Positions 1 to 8,514 of a stretch of DNA of 64,000 nt are shown piece by piece. The position numbers and the translations under genes were made by a program. Positions within the stretch are counted from its first letter, which is position 1; every line of letters starts with the position of its first letter. The notes under the pieces were generated by a model. It saw only the letters and a list, made by a program, of their open reading frames with translations, did no database searches and was not told the origin of the DNA. This DNA comes from Devosia limi DSM 17137 (GTDB taxonomy: Bacteria > Pseudomonadota > Alphaproteobacteria > Rhizobiales > Devosiaceae), in contig NZ_FQVC01000007.1 of the NCBI RefSeq assembly GCF_900128975.1, positions 62,001 to 126,000 on the forward strand. The letters are read 5' to 3'.

Positions 1-259
1 GGCTGTCTGGCCTCCCTTCGACGACGGCAGCGCGTCGAGGTGGCTACAAGAATGCCTGGCGCCGCCTTTGTCCACCCAAGCATGGTGGCGCGGCGGTCAC
101 GCCCGATAGACTTGCGCAAGAAGCTGCACTCATGCAGGTGAGGCCGATCAGAACAGAGGTTGCCATGGCGAATACCGAGAGGGTGGATCCCGGAATATCC
201 AATGCAAGGGCTATCGGGGGCTGGTTGCCCGGCATGGGCCGACTGCAGGGCGCGGGCGC
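1..259. other. Window edge, no identifiable gene
   Basis: One plus-strand frame is open from base 3 to the TGA at 260-262, which overlaps the ATG of the next small gene by ATGA. It could therefore be the tail of a gene that begins outside the window. The translated end is Arg/Ala/Gly rich and I recognise no family in it. The opposite-strand frame over this stretch is of similar low-complexity character and looks like a shadow. Confidence 0.3.
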
Positions 260-463
260 ATGAGCAAGCGCATGTCCAAGACCATGGCGGGCGAAATCGC
301 CGATCGCACGCTCGAGGTGGTCAATCCGGCGAACCGGGCGATGGCGTTGAACGCGGCGCTGAAACGCCACGGCTTTGCCGGGGCATCGGTGCCGGCAGAG
401 TATCTGCTGGAGCGCGGCGCCTTGATCGGCTGGCTGCTGGCGACCTATTCGCCGCGCGATTAA
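260..463 (+). CDS. Small hypothetical protein, 67 aa
   Basis: I do not recognise a family. The protein begins MSKRMSKTMAGEIADRTLEV and ends in a hydrophobic stretch with the sequence LIGWLLATYSPRD. The middle is a mixed amphipathic segment without cysteines or obvious metal ligands. The start ATG overlaps the stop of an upstream open frame (ATGA), which argues for translational coupling, but no strong ribosome binding site is visible. It converges on the LuxR-type regulator with only 15 bases between stops. A conserved small soluble protein is the most that can be said; it could also be non-coding. Confidence 0.45.
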   Translation: MSKRMSKTMAGEIADRTLEVVNPANRAMALNAALKRHGFAGASVPAEYLLERGALIGWLLATYSPRD

Positions 464-478
464 GGGGCAGCCCAGGCG

Positions 479-1573
479 TTAGAAGCGGAAGCGCGCAAGC
501 AGCGCGATCAACTGGCCCTGGCTGCCGGTATCGGTCTTGCGGAAGATAGCGCGGGCATGAGTGCGCACGGTATCGTAAGTGATATCGAGATGCAGACCAA
601 TGCCGACAAGGCCGGCGCCGCTGGCCATCATGCAGGCAATCTCGGCTTCGCGGGGGGTGAGATCGAAGACCGTGACCAGCAGCGCGGTATCGATGGGTCG
701 GGCTTGCTCGGGGTCTTCGATCAGCGCCACGGCAGCGGCCGCTCCGAACAGTTCCTGGGCGCCGCCGCCAACGCGTTGCAGGCGGATGACCAGAGGGCGG
801 CGGTCCGGGCGTGGCACAACGATGACATCGGCAACCCCTGGCACGAAGGACGGCCCCTGCCCCAGCACCTGGCGCAGCCGTTCATTGAATGCGGCGCTAT
901 CGGCGGGACGGCGGCAGCGCAGGTGACCAGCGGTGATCTGCAGGTCGGCACCAAGCAGGCGGCTCGCCCGCTCGTTGCACCCGGCGACCTTGCCGGCACG
1001 ATCAAAGGAAATGCAGGCAATGCCGGCAGTTTCAAAGCCGGCGGACAGGCCGGCGATACGAGCGCCGGCCAGTTCGCGCATGACCAGTGTGCTGGCGAGC
1101 AGCTTGCGGCGGACATGGCGAAACAGAGCCACTTCCTCACGCTCGAACGGCCCCTGATCGATGCGGCGTTGCAGCACAAAGCTGACAAGGCCGGAATCGG
1201 CGGGCATGGCCATGATGGCGGTCCAGCGCAGGCCGAACTTTTCCTGCGCGCGGTAATAATCGAGGGAGGAGAAATGCTCGGCTGTCGCGAAGTCCTGCTC
1301 AACGGCGACTTCGGCGCTCAGCAGCGGGGCGTTCTCGACGCGGAAATCGCGCTTGTACCACTCGTCGCCAATATAGAGTTCCATGGCTGGAGCCAGGCTG
1401 TCGGTGGTCGCGACAATGCCTGAAAAAACGGGGCCTATCGGCACGATATTGACGCCGAAGGCGCCGCTGGCCACCGCCAGATCCTCCAGAACGTCCTTCC
1501 ACAGCGTGGGATCAATCGCGGCCTCGAGGAAGCGATCTGACACCAGGTCCAGAGTTTCGGCGTCGACCTTCAT
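479..1573 (-). CDS. LuxR-family helix-turn-helix transcriptional regulator
   Basis: This 364-residue protein ends in a LuxR/GerE-type DNA-binding domain (about residues 300-360), recognised by LTPREAEIACMMASG followed by the recognition helix ITYDTVRTHARAIFRKT. The N-terminal 280 residues carry no receiver Asp and no recognisable autoinducer-binding signature. They resemble the sensor region of the long LuxR regulators common in rhizobia, which usually respond to an unknown small ligand. The ATG is preceded by GGGAGAGGC at good spacing. It stands alone, converging on the small gene at 260-463, so no target can be read from context. Confidence 0.8.
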   Translation of the reverse strand: MKVDAETLDLVSDRFLEAAIDPTLWKDVLEDLAVASGAFGVNIVPIGPVFSGIVATTDSLAPAMELYIGDEWYKRDFRVENAPLLSAEVAVEQDFATAEHFSSLDYYRAQEKFGLRWTAIMAMPADSGLVSFVLQRRIDQGPFEREEVALFRHVRRKLLASTLVMRELAGARIAGLSAGFETAGIACISFDRAGKVAGCNERASRLLGADLQITAGHLRCRRPADSAAFNERLRQVLGQGPSFVPGVADVIVVPRPDRRPLVIRLQRVGGGAQELFGAAAAVALIEDPEQARPIDTALLVTVFDLTPREAEIACMMASGAGLVGIGLHLDITYDTVRTHARAIFRKTDTGSQGQLIALLARFRF

Positions 1574-1688
1574 TGCCTCTCCCGGGCGCCATGGCTAATG
1601 CCCTGATGACAACCAACAATCTGGGCGAGGGTGTAGCCTAAAGCAATGCACCTTGCCCAACCGTCGTGACCAAATCTGAGCCCGGCAC

Positions 1689-1720
1689 AAAAAAGGCCGG
1701 CATCCATTCGGATGCCGGCC
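1689..1720 (-). terminator. Intrinsic terminator of the PRC-barrel gene
   Basis: On the minus strand an 11-bp perfect stem (GGCCGGCATCC with its complement, 4-base loop) is followed by six T residues. It lies about 40 bases past the stop of the PRC-barrel gene. Confidence 0.9.
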
Positions 1721-1762
1721 GCAGTTTAGCCGGGGATCATATCGTCCCCGATAGTGGCTGGA

Positions 1763-2152
1763 TCAGATCCAGTAAGGCGCAACGCCATAATAGTCATGGA
1801 CGCGGCGGCCATTTTCCTGGTTCCAGTAGGCGTCGTCTTCACGATCGTATTTCGGAGCGCCTTCAAGCTGTTCCTTGGTAATGTCGACCCGGTAGCCGCC
1901 GAGGCTCTCGTCGTAATTGAGCTTGGACCAGGGCAGCGGATAATGATCGTTGCCGATGCCGAGGAAGCCGCCGAAGCTGAGAACGGCATAAGAGACCTTG
2001 CCGCTGCGCTTTTCGACCAGGATCCGCTCGATGGAGCCGATGTGTTCGCCGCGCGGATCATAGACCTTGGTGCCTTCGACCTTGTCGGAAGCGATCAGGT
2101 CATGGGTTTCCTTGATGCTGGCGTCACTCTTGCGGATGTCGTCATAAGCCAT
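1763..2152 (-). CDS. PRC-barrel domain protein
   Basis: A 129-residue PRC-barrel protein. The core is VEGTKVYDPRGEHIGSIERI with the following strands YAVLSFGGFLGIGND and YPLPWSKLNYD, the usual pattern of these small beta-barrels (residues about 20-90). PRC-barrels occur in photosynthetic reaction-centre H subunits, RimM and many small bacterial proteins of unknown role, often linked to stress. I chose the ATG at 2152 because AAAGGAT lies just upstream and the family starts there; the frame stays open further upstream without homology. A strong terminator follows the gene. The tail is rich in Tyr, Trp and acidic residues. Confidence 0.85.
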   Translation of the reverse strand: MAYDDIRKSDASIKETHDLIASDKVEGTKVYDPRGEHIGSIERILVEKRSGKVSYAVLSFGGFLGIGNDHYPLPWSKLNYDESLGGYRVDITKEQLEGAPKYDREDDAYWNQENGRRVHDYYGVAPYWI

Positions 2153-2382
2153 GGTGTGATCCTTTCGTTGGGGTGTGACTGGTAAACGTCGCGACCCCGC
2201 CCCAGTTCCGAAATTGACCCCGCAAAATCGTCGAAAAAGGCGTGGAACCAAAAGCCGATACGCGGCAAACGCCCGGCAGAGAAAGGCTTTCCACGCCCCG
2301 CGCGGAACCATGGTCACCACCAGAGCATTGAAAAAGTGAATGGGCCCGATAGCCGGACCACAGATCGACCATGGAGGCGACA

Positions 2383-2640
2383 ATGGTATTGGACTCGCTC
2401 AGCGACCGCATGGGAGGACGGGACAATGTAACCCCCATGCGCATCGCCCATAACACCCTGTTCACGGCGCGCGAGAAGCTGGACCTGCTGCAGCAACTCA
2501 AGGCCGATGTGGCCGTTGCGGCGCAGGAAGGCACACCCCTGGGCTTTGATGCCGAGGAGATCGATCTGGCCATGGAGGAAGTGCGCCAGGGCGTGCAGGA
2601 CGGAATAGGCAGTTCAACAGTGCTGAGGGGAGATTTCTGA
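2383..2640 (+). CDS. Small hypothetical protein, first of a two-gene unit
   Basis: An 85-residue, mostly helical, acidic protein that I do not recognise. The region TAREKLDLLQQLKADVAVAA followed by an acidic helix suggests a short coiled coil. The ATG at 2383 is preferred over one four codons upstream because GGAGG sits correctly before it. Its stop overlaps the start of the next gene (TGATG), so both are probably made from one message. The pair is divergent from the PRC-barrel gene. Confidence 0.6.
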   Translation: MVLDSLSDRMGGRDNVTPMRIAHNTLFTAREKLDLLQQLKADVAVAAQEGTPLGFDAEEIDLAMEEVRQGVQDGIGSSTVLRGDF

Positions 2641-2948
2641 TGGCCGTTATCGACAAGACGACACCGCCCGTGGTGGCGGAGGTGGACGCGCTGATCGACG
2701 AGAATGGTGCGCGCATTCCACTGCCCGAAGATACGCCGATCAAGGTGGCGGGCGAGCATGACGAAACCATAGGCGCGACCGGGCCGACCAATTGGTGGCT
2801 TTATGGACTGTTCGGGCTGGCCATCATCATCGCCATCCTGCTGTTGATGCAGGTGTTCAAAGGGGCACCCGGCACCATGGTGCAACCGGGAACGCCGGTG
2901 GCCGAGCCGGTGGTGGACGTCACGGTGACCCCGGCGCCACAGCCATAG
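2640..2948 (+). CDS. Small single-pass membrane protein
   Basis: This 102-residue protein has an acidic soluble N-terminal half, one transmembrane helix (about residues 50-73, WWLYGLFGLAIIIAILLLMQ) and a Pro/Val-rich C-terminal tail. No family is recognised. The start overlaps the preceding stop by one base and GAGGGGAGA precedes it, so it is co-translated with the 85-residue protein. An envelope role is inferred only from the membrane segment. Confidence 0.65.
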   Translation: MAVIDKTTPPVVAEVDALIDENGARIPLPEDTPIKVAGEHDETIGATGPTNWWLYGLFGLAIIIAILLLMQVFKGAPGTMVQPGTPVAEPVVDVTVTPAPQP

Positions 2949-2949
2949 A

Positions 2950-2977
2950 AAAAGCGCGACCCGCAGGCCGCGCTTTT
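2950..2977. terminator. Bidirectional terminator between convergent genes
   Basis: AAAAGCGCG and CGCGCTTTT form a perfect 9-bp stem with an A run on one side and a T run on the other. This suits termination of both the small membrane-protein gene (plus) and the OmpA-family gene (minus). Confidence 0.85.
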
Positions 2978-2998
2978 GTGAATGCGATCGGTGAAAAA

Positions 2999-3667
2999 TC
3001 AGCCGTTGATCGGGGAAATCTGGATTTCCACGCGGCGGTTCTGCGCGCGACCGGCTTCGGTCGCGTTCGAAGCGATGGGGCTTGATTCGCCCTTGCCCTC
3101 GATAAAGAAGCGGCGCTGATCGATGCCCTGATTGGCCAGAACGGTGGCCACGGAGACCGCACGGCGCTGGCTGAGCGAGAGATTATAGGCGTCGTCGCCC
3201 TGGCTATCGGTGTGGCCATAGACGTCGACGATGGTCTTATCGAACTTCTTGAGCACCAGCGCCACGGCAACCAGCGTCTCGTTGAAGCGCGGCTGCACCT
3301 GGGCCTCGGCGGTCGCAAAGGTGATGTTGGACGGCATGTTGAGGATGATCTGCTGCCCCACGCGGGTCACCGAAACACCAGAACCCTGCAGCTGAGCGCG
3401 CAATTCGGCCTCCTGCTGGTCCATATAGCTGCCGATGGCAACGCCGGTCAGCCCGCCGACGCCAGCGCCGATCAGGGCGCCAACGCGCGGATCACCACCG
3501 ACGGCAGCGCCCACCAGCGCGCCGGCAATGGCGCCGCCGCCGGTGCCGAGCAGCGCGCCACCCGCCGTATTGGAGAGCTGCGACTGGCCGGTATAGGGAT
3601 TGGCAGTGGTGCAGGCGCTCAGCGCCAATGCGGCAAGACCCGCAACGATAATCTTGGTCTTCTTCAA
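2999..3667 (-). CDS. OmpA-family outer-membrane lipoprotein with glycine-zipper region
   Basis: A 222-residue lipoprotein. The signal peptide ends in the lipobox LSAC (Cys at residue 19). A Gly/Ala-rich glycine-zipper segment follows (about 30-85, including GGALLGTGGGAIAGALVG). The C-terminal OmpA domain (about 110-220) carries the peptidoglycan-binding signature VDVYGHTDSQGDDAYNLSLS and RRVEIQISP. It is expected to tether the outer membrane to peptidoglycan, like YiaD/Pal-type proteins. It is a single gene with its own terminator. Confidence 0.9.
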   Translation of the reverse strand: MKKTKIIVAGLAALALSACTTANPYTGQSQLSNTAGGALLGTGGGAIAGALVGAAVGGDPRVGALIGAGVGGLTGVAIGSYMDQQEAELRAQLQGSGVSVTRVGQQIILNMPSNITFATAEAQVQPRFNETLVAVALVLKKFDKTIVDVYGHTDSQGDDAYNLSLSQRRAVSVATVLANQGIDQRRFFIEGKGESSPIASNATEAGRAQNRRVEIQISPING

Positions 3668-3787
3668 TTTATCCCCCTGAAGGATTGGTGGCCGTTACTG
3701 CGGAGTGAATACGGCAGCAAGGTGGTGGAATGGTGTGTGCCGAATTACAGATGAACGGCTTCTGAACGCCGCTGCATGGCAGCTGTC

Positions 3788-4558
3788 TCAGGCATTGGCC
3801 CAGCCGCCATCGACGACGAATTGCTGGGCCGAAATCATGGCACTGTCATCGGCGGCCAGAAACAGGGCCATGCGGGCGACATCGTCGGGATAGACCCGGC
3901 CGCGGAGGGCCTGACTGGCATCGATGAGCTTTTCGCCCTCCGGGTCGAGCCAGTGGGTGAGTTGACGTTCGGTCATGACCCAGCCGGGCACCAGCGAGTT
4001 GACGCGAATGCCGGACTTGCCCAGTTCGCGGGCCATGGACCGGGTCAGACCATGGATGGCGGCCTTGGCGGTTTCGTAGATCGGGATTTTCGGCGACATG
4101 ATCATCCAGCTGATCGAGCCGGTATTGATGATCGACCCACGCCCGGCCCTGACCATGCCCGGGGCCACCGCCTGGATGGCGAAGAAGGCATGTTTGAGGT
4201 TGACGGCCATACGATCGTCCCAATAGTCGGGCGTGACCTCGGCCCAGTCATGCCGCTGGTCATGGGCGGCGTTATTGACCAGCACCATGGCATCGCCATG
4301 AGCGGCCGCGAAACCGGCAATGGCGGCCTGGTAGGCGGGCGTATCGGTGATGTCGCAGCGGGTGAAGCGGACAGACTGGCCCAGGCCATTGAGTTCGGCG
4401 GCCAGCTGATCGCCGGCTTCAGCTGCAATATCGACAAAGCCGACACGGGCACCCTGCGCGGCGAAATTGCGCACCAGCGACGCGCCAATTCCCGAGGCAC
4501 CGCCGGAAATGACGACGGGCAGGTTCTGCAGGCTTGGAAAGCGGGCAAATTCGGACAT
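3788..4558 (-). CDS. SDR-family NAD(P)-dependent oxidoreductase
   Basis: A 256-residue classical short-chain dehydrogenase/reductase. It has the Rossmann glycine motif GGASGIGASL near residue 18, the NNAAH motif, the catalytic Ser in NTGSISWMI, and the YxxxK pair as YETAK, with the typical C-terminal PGWVMTERQ and VDGGW. The substrate cannot be read from the sequence; relatives include sugar and polyol dehydrogenases. The start is supported by GGAGCCC upstream. It lies alone between the OmpA gene and the hemA promoter. Confidence 0.85.
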   Translation of the reverse strand: MSEFARFPSLQNLPVVISGGASGIGASLVRNFAAQGARVGFVDIAAEAGDQLAAELNGLGQSVRFTRCDITDTPAYQAAIAGFAAAHGDAMVLVNNAAHDQRHDWAEVTPDYWDDRMAVNLKHAFFAIQAVAPGMVRAGRGSIINTGSISWMIMSPKIPIYETAKAAIHGLTRSMARELGKSGIRVNSLVPGWVMTERQLTHWLDPEGEKLIDASQALRGRVYPDDVARMALFLAADDSAMISAQQFVVDGGWANA

Positions 4559-4747
4559 GGCGGGCTCCGTGGTCAGCGCTTGTGGGCCTATCTATCATCG
4601 CTGCGTTAACGACGCGCTAGGGCGGCGGCACGATTTGGCTGCGCAACAAACTTGGCAGGCGGCCCGCCACACTTTAGAATGGCTCTCAAGTTGAGGCTGC
4701 CGGCCCGTTGCAAATGAATGGGTTAGCCGGCTCGTGGCGCGCGGCGA

Positions 4748-4763
4748 ATTGACATATGTCAAT
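4748..4763. promoter_or_regulatory. FixK/FNR-type box upstream of hemA
   Basis: ATTGACATATGTCAAT is a perfect 16-bp palindrome that contains TTGAC-N4-GTCAA, the half-site arrangement of FNR/FixK/CRP-family regulators. Its centre is about 99 bases before the hemA start. hemA is a known FnrL/FixK target in other Alphaproteobacteria, so oxygen control is a reasonable inference. Confidence 0.75.
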
Positions 4764-4854
4764 GACGGCCGGCGCTGAATAGGTTCCGTTGCGCTGCAGG
4801 GTCCAGATGGGTCCGGGCCACGCGGGGTTGCGCAAGACGGCGAAGGACGGACCG

Positions 4855-6135
4855 ATGGATTATCGCAGCATTTTCGAAGATGCGGTGGACACCCTGCGGC
4901 AGGAAAAGCGTTACCGCGTTTTTGCCGATCTGGAACGGATCGCCGGCCGGTTCCCGCGCGCGGTCTACCGCGACGGCTCCGACAATGCCCGTGAGATCAC
5001 CATCTGGTGCTCGAATGATTATCTGGGCATGGGCCAGCACGAGACCACCATTACCGCGATGCAGGAAACTGCTGGCCGACTCGGCGTCGGTTCGGGCGGC
5101 ACGCGCAATATTTCGGGCACCAACCGCCCGCTGGTCGAGCTGGAGCGTTCGCTCGCCGACCTGCACCGCAAGGAAGGCGCCCTGGTCTTCACCTCGGGCT
5201 TCGTGTCCAACGAAGCCGCGATTGCCACCATTGCCCGGCTGCTGCCCGATTGCATGATTTTCTCGGACCAGCTCAACCACGCCTCGATGATCCAGGGTGT
5301 TCGTCAGTCGGGGATGCAGAAAGCGATCTTCCGGCATAATGACGTGGCGCATCTGCGCGACCTGCTGGCTGCCTGCGACCGCAAGCGCCCCAAGCTGATC
5401 TGCTTTGAATCGATCTATTCGATGGATGGCGACGTCGCCCCGATCAAGGAAATCTGCGACCTGGCCGAAGAATTCGGCGCGATGACCTATATCGATGAAG
5501 TCCATGCCGTGGGCATGTATGGCCCGCGCGGCGGTGGCATTGCCGAGCGCGACGGCCTGATGGATCGGATCGACGTCGTCGAAGGTACGCTGGCCAAGGG
5601 TTTTGGCGTCATGGGCGGCTATATCGCCGCCAATAAGGCGATCATTGACGCGGTGCGCTCCTATGCGCCCGAATTCATCTTCACCACCTCGCTGCCGCCG
5701 GCCCTCTGCGCCGCTGCCCGTGCCTCGATCGAACACCTCAAGGCCTCCTCGGTAGAGCGCTCGATGCAGCAGCGCCAGGCGCGGCTGACCAAGGCGATCC
5801 TGGCCGATGCCGGACTGCCAGTGATGCAGACCGATACCCATATCGTGCCGCTGCTGGTTGGGGACGCGCGCCAGTGCAAGGCCGCCAGCGACATGCTGCT
5901 GGAAAAGCACAATATCTATATCCAGCCGATCAACTACCCGACCGTGCCCAAGGGCACCGAGCGGCTGCGCATCACCCCGACACCGCTACATACCGATGAG
6001 ATGATCTTCGAGCTGCGGCACGCGCTGGTGAGCGTCTGGACCAGCCTGGAATTGCCGCGCGAGCGCGCCGACGCAGCGATCACCGCCAGCAAGCTGACCT
6101 CGGGCGACCTGACCCTGCCGACGATCGGCGGATAG
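4855..6135 (+). CDS. hemA: 5-aminolevulinate synthase
   Basis: The first enzyme of the Shemin (C4) heme pathway: PLP-dependent condensation of glycine with succinyl-CoA to 5-aminolevulinate. The 426-residue protein matches the family along its length, with the N-terminal [17 protein letters not shown], the glycine/substrate motif [11 protein letters not shown], the [15 protein letters not shown] loop and the PLP lysine in [13 protein letters not shown] (Lys248). The ATG at 4855 is chosen because AAGGA precedes it and it matches the usual N-terminus [10 protein letters not shown]. The upstream palindrome suggests oxygen-dependent control. No partner genes are adjacent. Confidence 0.97.
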   Translation: MDYRSIFEDAVDTLRQEKRYRVFADLERIAGRFPRAVYRDGSDNAREITIWCSNDYLGMGQHETTITAMQETAGRLGVGSGGTRNISGTNRPLVELERSLADLHRKEGALVFTSGFVSNEAAIATIARLLPDCMIFSDQLNHASMIQGVRQSGMQKAIFRHNDVAHLRDLLAACDRKRPKLICFESIYSMDGDVAPIKEICDLAEEFGAMTYIDEVHAVGMYGPRGGGIAERDGLMDRIDVVEGTLAKGFGVMGGYIAANKAIIDAVRSYAPEFIFTTSLPPALCAAARASIEHLKASSVERSMQQRQARLTKAILADAGLPVMQTDTHIVPLLVGDARQCKAASDMLLEKHNIYIQPINYPTVPKGTERLRITPTPLHTDEMIFELRHALVSVWTSLELPRERADAAITASKLTSGDLTLPTIGG

Positions 6136-6138
6136 TCA

Positions 6139-6154
6139 GGCGGCCTGCGCCGCC
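6139..6154 (+). terminator. Possible weak terminator after hemA
   Basis: A 6-bp GC stem (GGCGGC, 4-base loop, GCCGCC) lies four bases past the hemA stop, followed by only a short ATTT. It is weak as an intrinsic terminator. Confidence 0.35.
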
Positions 6155-6244
6155 CGATTTGGTGCGATGGACCTCATGCTGGGGATTGAACTGCGTTCAG
6201 CAGCCGGTGTGATCAAGTCTGCCTGATCTGCAGGGGAGGCATCC

Positions 6245-6901
6245 ATGGCTGACGTCCGGATGGCGCGACGCGCCATGGTCGACCAGATCCAGGCAATGGG
6301 CGTTACCAATCGGCGCGTGCTCGCCGCGATGCGCAAGGTGCCGCGCGAAGCCTTTGTGCCGGCGGCCCAGCAGGACAATGCCCATGCGGACAAGGCGCTG
6401 CCGCTGGCCGAGGGGCAGACGATTTCCCAACCCTATATCGTGGCGCTGATGCTGGAAGCGATCGCGCCGCGCCCGGACCATAACGTGCTCGAGATCGGCA
6501 CCGGCTCGGGCTATGTGGCGGCCTTGCTGGCAGAACTGGTGCGCAGTGTCGTCACCATCGAGCGGCGCGAAGGACTGGCCACCAGCGCGCGCGCCCGGCT
6601 GGCCGGACTGGGCTATGGCAGCGTCAGGGTGATTGCGGGTGACGGCACGCTGGGCTACCCCGATGCGGCGCCCTATGACGGCATCATCGTCTCGGCCTTC
6701 GGCCCTGACGTGCCGGAGGCACTGCGCGAGCAGCTGGCAATCGGCGGCAGGCTGGCGATGCCGGTGGGCAGCTCGGGCGCAGCACAGCGGCTGGTGCGAG
6801 TGACGCGCCAGGGCGCAGAAACATACGCAACCGACGATCTGGGCGCGGTGCAGTTTGTGCCGTTGATCGGCGCGCAGGGCTGGCCACCACAGCCGGACTG
6901 A
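6245..6901 (+). CDS. pcm: Protein-L-isoaspartate O-methyltransferase
   Basis: A 218-residue SAM-dependent methyltransferase that repairs isoaspartyl residues in damaged proteins. Diagnostic features are the early MVDQIQAMGVTNRRVLAAM segment, VPREAFVP, the isoaspartate-binding QTISQPYIVALM, and the SAM motif VLEIGTGSGYVAALLAELV (about residues 83-101), followed by DGTLGYP and YDGIIVSA. The start has GGGGAGG at good spacing. It converges on the FixJ-like gene. This is a stand-alone form without the surE/nlpD neighbours seen in gammaproteobacteria. Confidence 0.93.
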   Translation: MADVRMARRAMVDQIQAMGVTNRRVLAAMRKVPREAFVPAAQQDNAHADKALPLAEGQTISQPYIVALMLEAIAPRPDHNVLEIGTGSGYVAALLAELVRSVVTIERREGLATSARARLAGLGYGSVRVIAGDGTLGYPDAAPYDGIIVSAFGPDVPEALREQLAIGGRLAMPVGSSGAAQRLVRVTRQGAETYATDDLGAVQFVPLIGAQGWPPQPD

Positions 6902-6929
6902 CGATCCCTGGACGCCCGGGGACCGTCAG
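6898..6929. terminator. Imperfect hairpin between convergent pcm and FixJ-like genes
   Basis: CTGACG and CGTCAG close an interrupted stem with an inner TCCC/GGGA pairing, spanning the pcm stop. There is no clear T run, so its terminator role is tentative. Confidence 0.4.
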
Positions 6930-6940
6930 GGGGGCAGCGC

Positions 6941-7576
6941 TCAGCTGGTGAGCACAATGCGCATCAGGTCGGCAGTGTTGCGAGCGCCGAGCTTTTCCAT
7001 GACCCTGGCGCGGTGCACCTCGATGGTGCGGGGTGAAATGCCCAGCTCACGGCCGGCCTCCTTGTTGGATTCCCCATTGGTGATGTGTTGCAGCACTTCG
7101 CGCTCACGCGGGGTCAGCTGGGAGAAACCGCGCACCTCGACCGGGCGGCGCCCGCCCTGCATGGCCCCCAGATAGACATCGCGGCGCAGGGCATCGCGCA
7201 CCACGGTGAGGAAATGCTCGGTATCGATGGGCTTGCTGATCACGTCGGAAGCCCCCAGCTTCATGCCGGCGACGGCGGCATCGACCTGCGGATAGTCCGA
7301 GAGCAGGAACACCGGTGTTCCGGTGCGCATGGCCTTGACCCGGCGCAGCAGGTTCAGCCCGCTTTCGGGGCCGATCTTGATATTGACCACGACGATATCG
7401 GGCCGCAACCGCTCGAGACTGGCAACGAAATGACTGGCCTCAAGCGAGAACGTGGTCTGAAAACCCTCGAGCCTGAATAGAACACTCAGGGCCTCACAGG
7501 TAGCGGGATCGGGATCGACAATATGGACAAGGCGGTCGCGGTTCAGAAATGAATGATAGTAGATCTCGTCGCTCAT
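6941..7576 (-). CDS. FixJ-like regulator with an atypical receiver domain
   Basis: A 211-residue protein with a receiver-like domain (about 15-125) and a LuxR/FixJ output domain (about 140-205; LTPREREVLQHITNGESNKE, then ISPRTIEVHRARVMEKLGA). In the receiver the acidic pair is DPD (21-23) and the conserved Lys is in SKPID, but the phospho-acceptor position after beta-3 reads VVVNIKI, with Asn65 in place of Asp. Canonical phosphorylation is therefore unlikely and the protein may be constitutively active or controlled by binding. A FixK/FNR-type box lies about 210 bases upstream. No sensor kinase is adjacent. Confidence 0.85.
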   Translation of the reverse strand: MSDEIYYHSFLNRDRLVHIVDPDPATCEALSVLFRLEGFQTTFSLEASHFVASLERLRPDIVVVNIKIGPESGLNLLRRVKAMRTGTPVFLLSDYPQVDAAVAGMKLGASDVISKPIDTEHFLTVVRDALRRDVYLGAMQGGRRPVEVRGFSQLTPREREVLQHITNGESNKEAGRELGISPRTIEVHRARVMEKLGARNTADLMRIVLTS

Positions 7577-7756
7577 CTGCCTACACCTTTGGTCAGTTTC
7601 GCTAAAAACGATCCATCGCCCGCCCCCGGGACAAAGCTGCGCCGGTCATGGGACAGCATGGGCTGCGCCAGGAAGACGGGCTCTGGTGAGTGAATCGCTG
7701 AGGTAGTTTGCTCTAAGTGTTCGTGCCGTCCGATATGGAGAATACGTAGGAGCTAC

Positions 7757-7815
7757 TACCTAGTTCTAGGTATATATCCCTAGTTGACCGCCGTCAACGG
7801 AGTTATTTCCTAGTG
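7757..7815. promoter_or_regulatory. Cluster of CCTAGT motifs with a FixK/FNR-type box
   Basis: Upstream of the FixJ-like gene the sequence TACCTAG-TT-CTAGGTA (7757-7772) is a perfect inverted repeat. CCTAGT recurs at 7759, 7779 and 7809, spaced 20 and 30 bases, on the same helical face. Between them, GTTGAC-CGCC-GTCAAC (7783-7798) contains TTGAC-N4-GTCAA, the FixK/FNR form. The next gene on this strand is the FixJ-like regulator. Confidence 0.55.
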
Positions 7816-7825
7816 TTGTGGCCTG

Positions 7826-7852
7826 AAAAAACCGGCGCCCGCAGACGCCGGT
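7826..7852 (-). terminator. Intrinsic terminator of mscL
   Basis: On the minus strand ACCGGCG and CGCCGGT form a 7-bp stem with an 8-base loop, followed by five T residues, directly after the mscL stop. Confidence 0.88.
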
Positions 7853-7861
7853 CTCGGCCGA

Positions 7862-8299
7862 TTACGGCTTGGCGGCGTTCTGGGCGCGCAGGGCGTCGCG
7901 GATCTCGGTCAGCAACACTTCCTCGGCGCTCGGAGCGGCGGGCGCCGGGTCCTTGGCGGCTTCGCGCTTCATTGAATTGATGCCCTTGACCACCATGAAC
8001 AGCACAATGGCAATGATGGTGAACTTGACCACGGCATTGATGAACAGCCCGATATTGAGGGTGGCAATGCCAGCGGCCTGCGCCACGGCCAGCGAGGGTA
8101 CGGGCAAGTCATTGGGGTTGGACAAGACGATGAACAGGTTGGAAAAATCGATACCGCCCAGGATCAGGCCAATGATCGGCATGAAGATATCCTCGACGAT
8201 CGAGGACACGATGGCACCGAACGCGGCACCGATGATCACGCCGATGGCGAGATCGATCATGTTGCCTTTGATGGCGAAGTCACGGAATTCCTTAAACAT
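7862..8299 (-). CDS. mscL: Large-conductance mechanosensitive channel MscL
   Basis: A 145-residue inner-membrane channel that opens under membrane tension and releases solutes during hypo-osmotic shock. The N-terminal [20 protein letters not shown] amphipathic helix and first transmembrane helix ([18 protein letters not shown]) are characteristic, as is [17 protein letters not shown] second membrane helix lies near residues 75-100 and a charged C-terminal bundle follows. I take the ATG at 8299 because it gives the canonical N-terminus and AGAGGG precedes it. It is divergent from the histidine kinase gene and has its own terminator. Confidence 0.95.
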   Translation of the reverse strand: MFKEFRDFAIKGNMIDLAIGVIIGAAFGAIVSSIVEDIFMPIIGLILGGIDFSNLFIVLSNPNDLPVPSLAVAQAAGIATLNIGLFINAVVKFTIIAIVLFMVVKGINSMKREAAKDPAPAAPSAEEVLLTEIRDALRAQNAAKP

Positions 8300-8514
8300 T
8301 TCAAGCCCTCTCGATGTCAGTTGCGCCGGCCCCAATCTGGCGGACCGCACGGTTGGCGGCATGGCAGATTTTCCCAGATTGCTCGATAAGGCAATGGCTT
8401 ACCCACATCACATCGCCACCGCTGTGCCGCGGTACAGGCCCTAAGTCGGCCTTGCGACTGTTGAGCGAGGGGCGGATACTGGCCGGACTGTCGCTTCGCC
8501 GGAACCCAGAATTG

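Noticed and set aside
44..370. 108-codon minus-strand frame at the window edge
   Set aside because: Low-complexity Arg/Ala/Pro composition, no binding site, and overlap with the small plus-strand gene.
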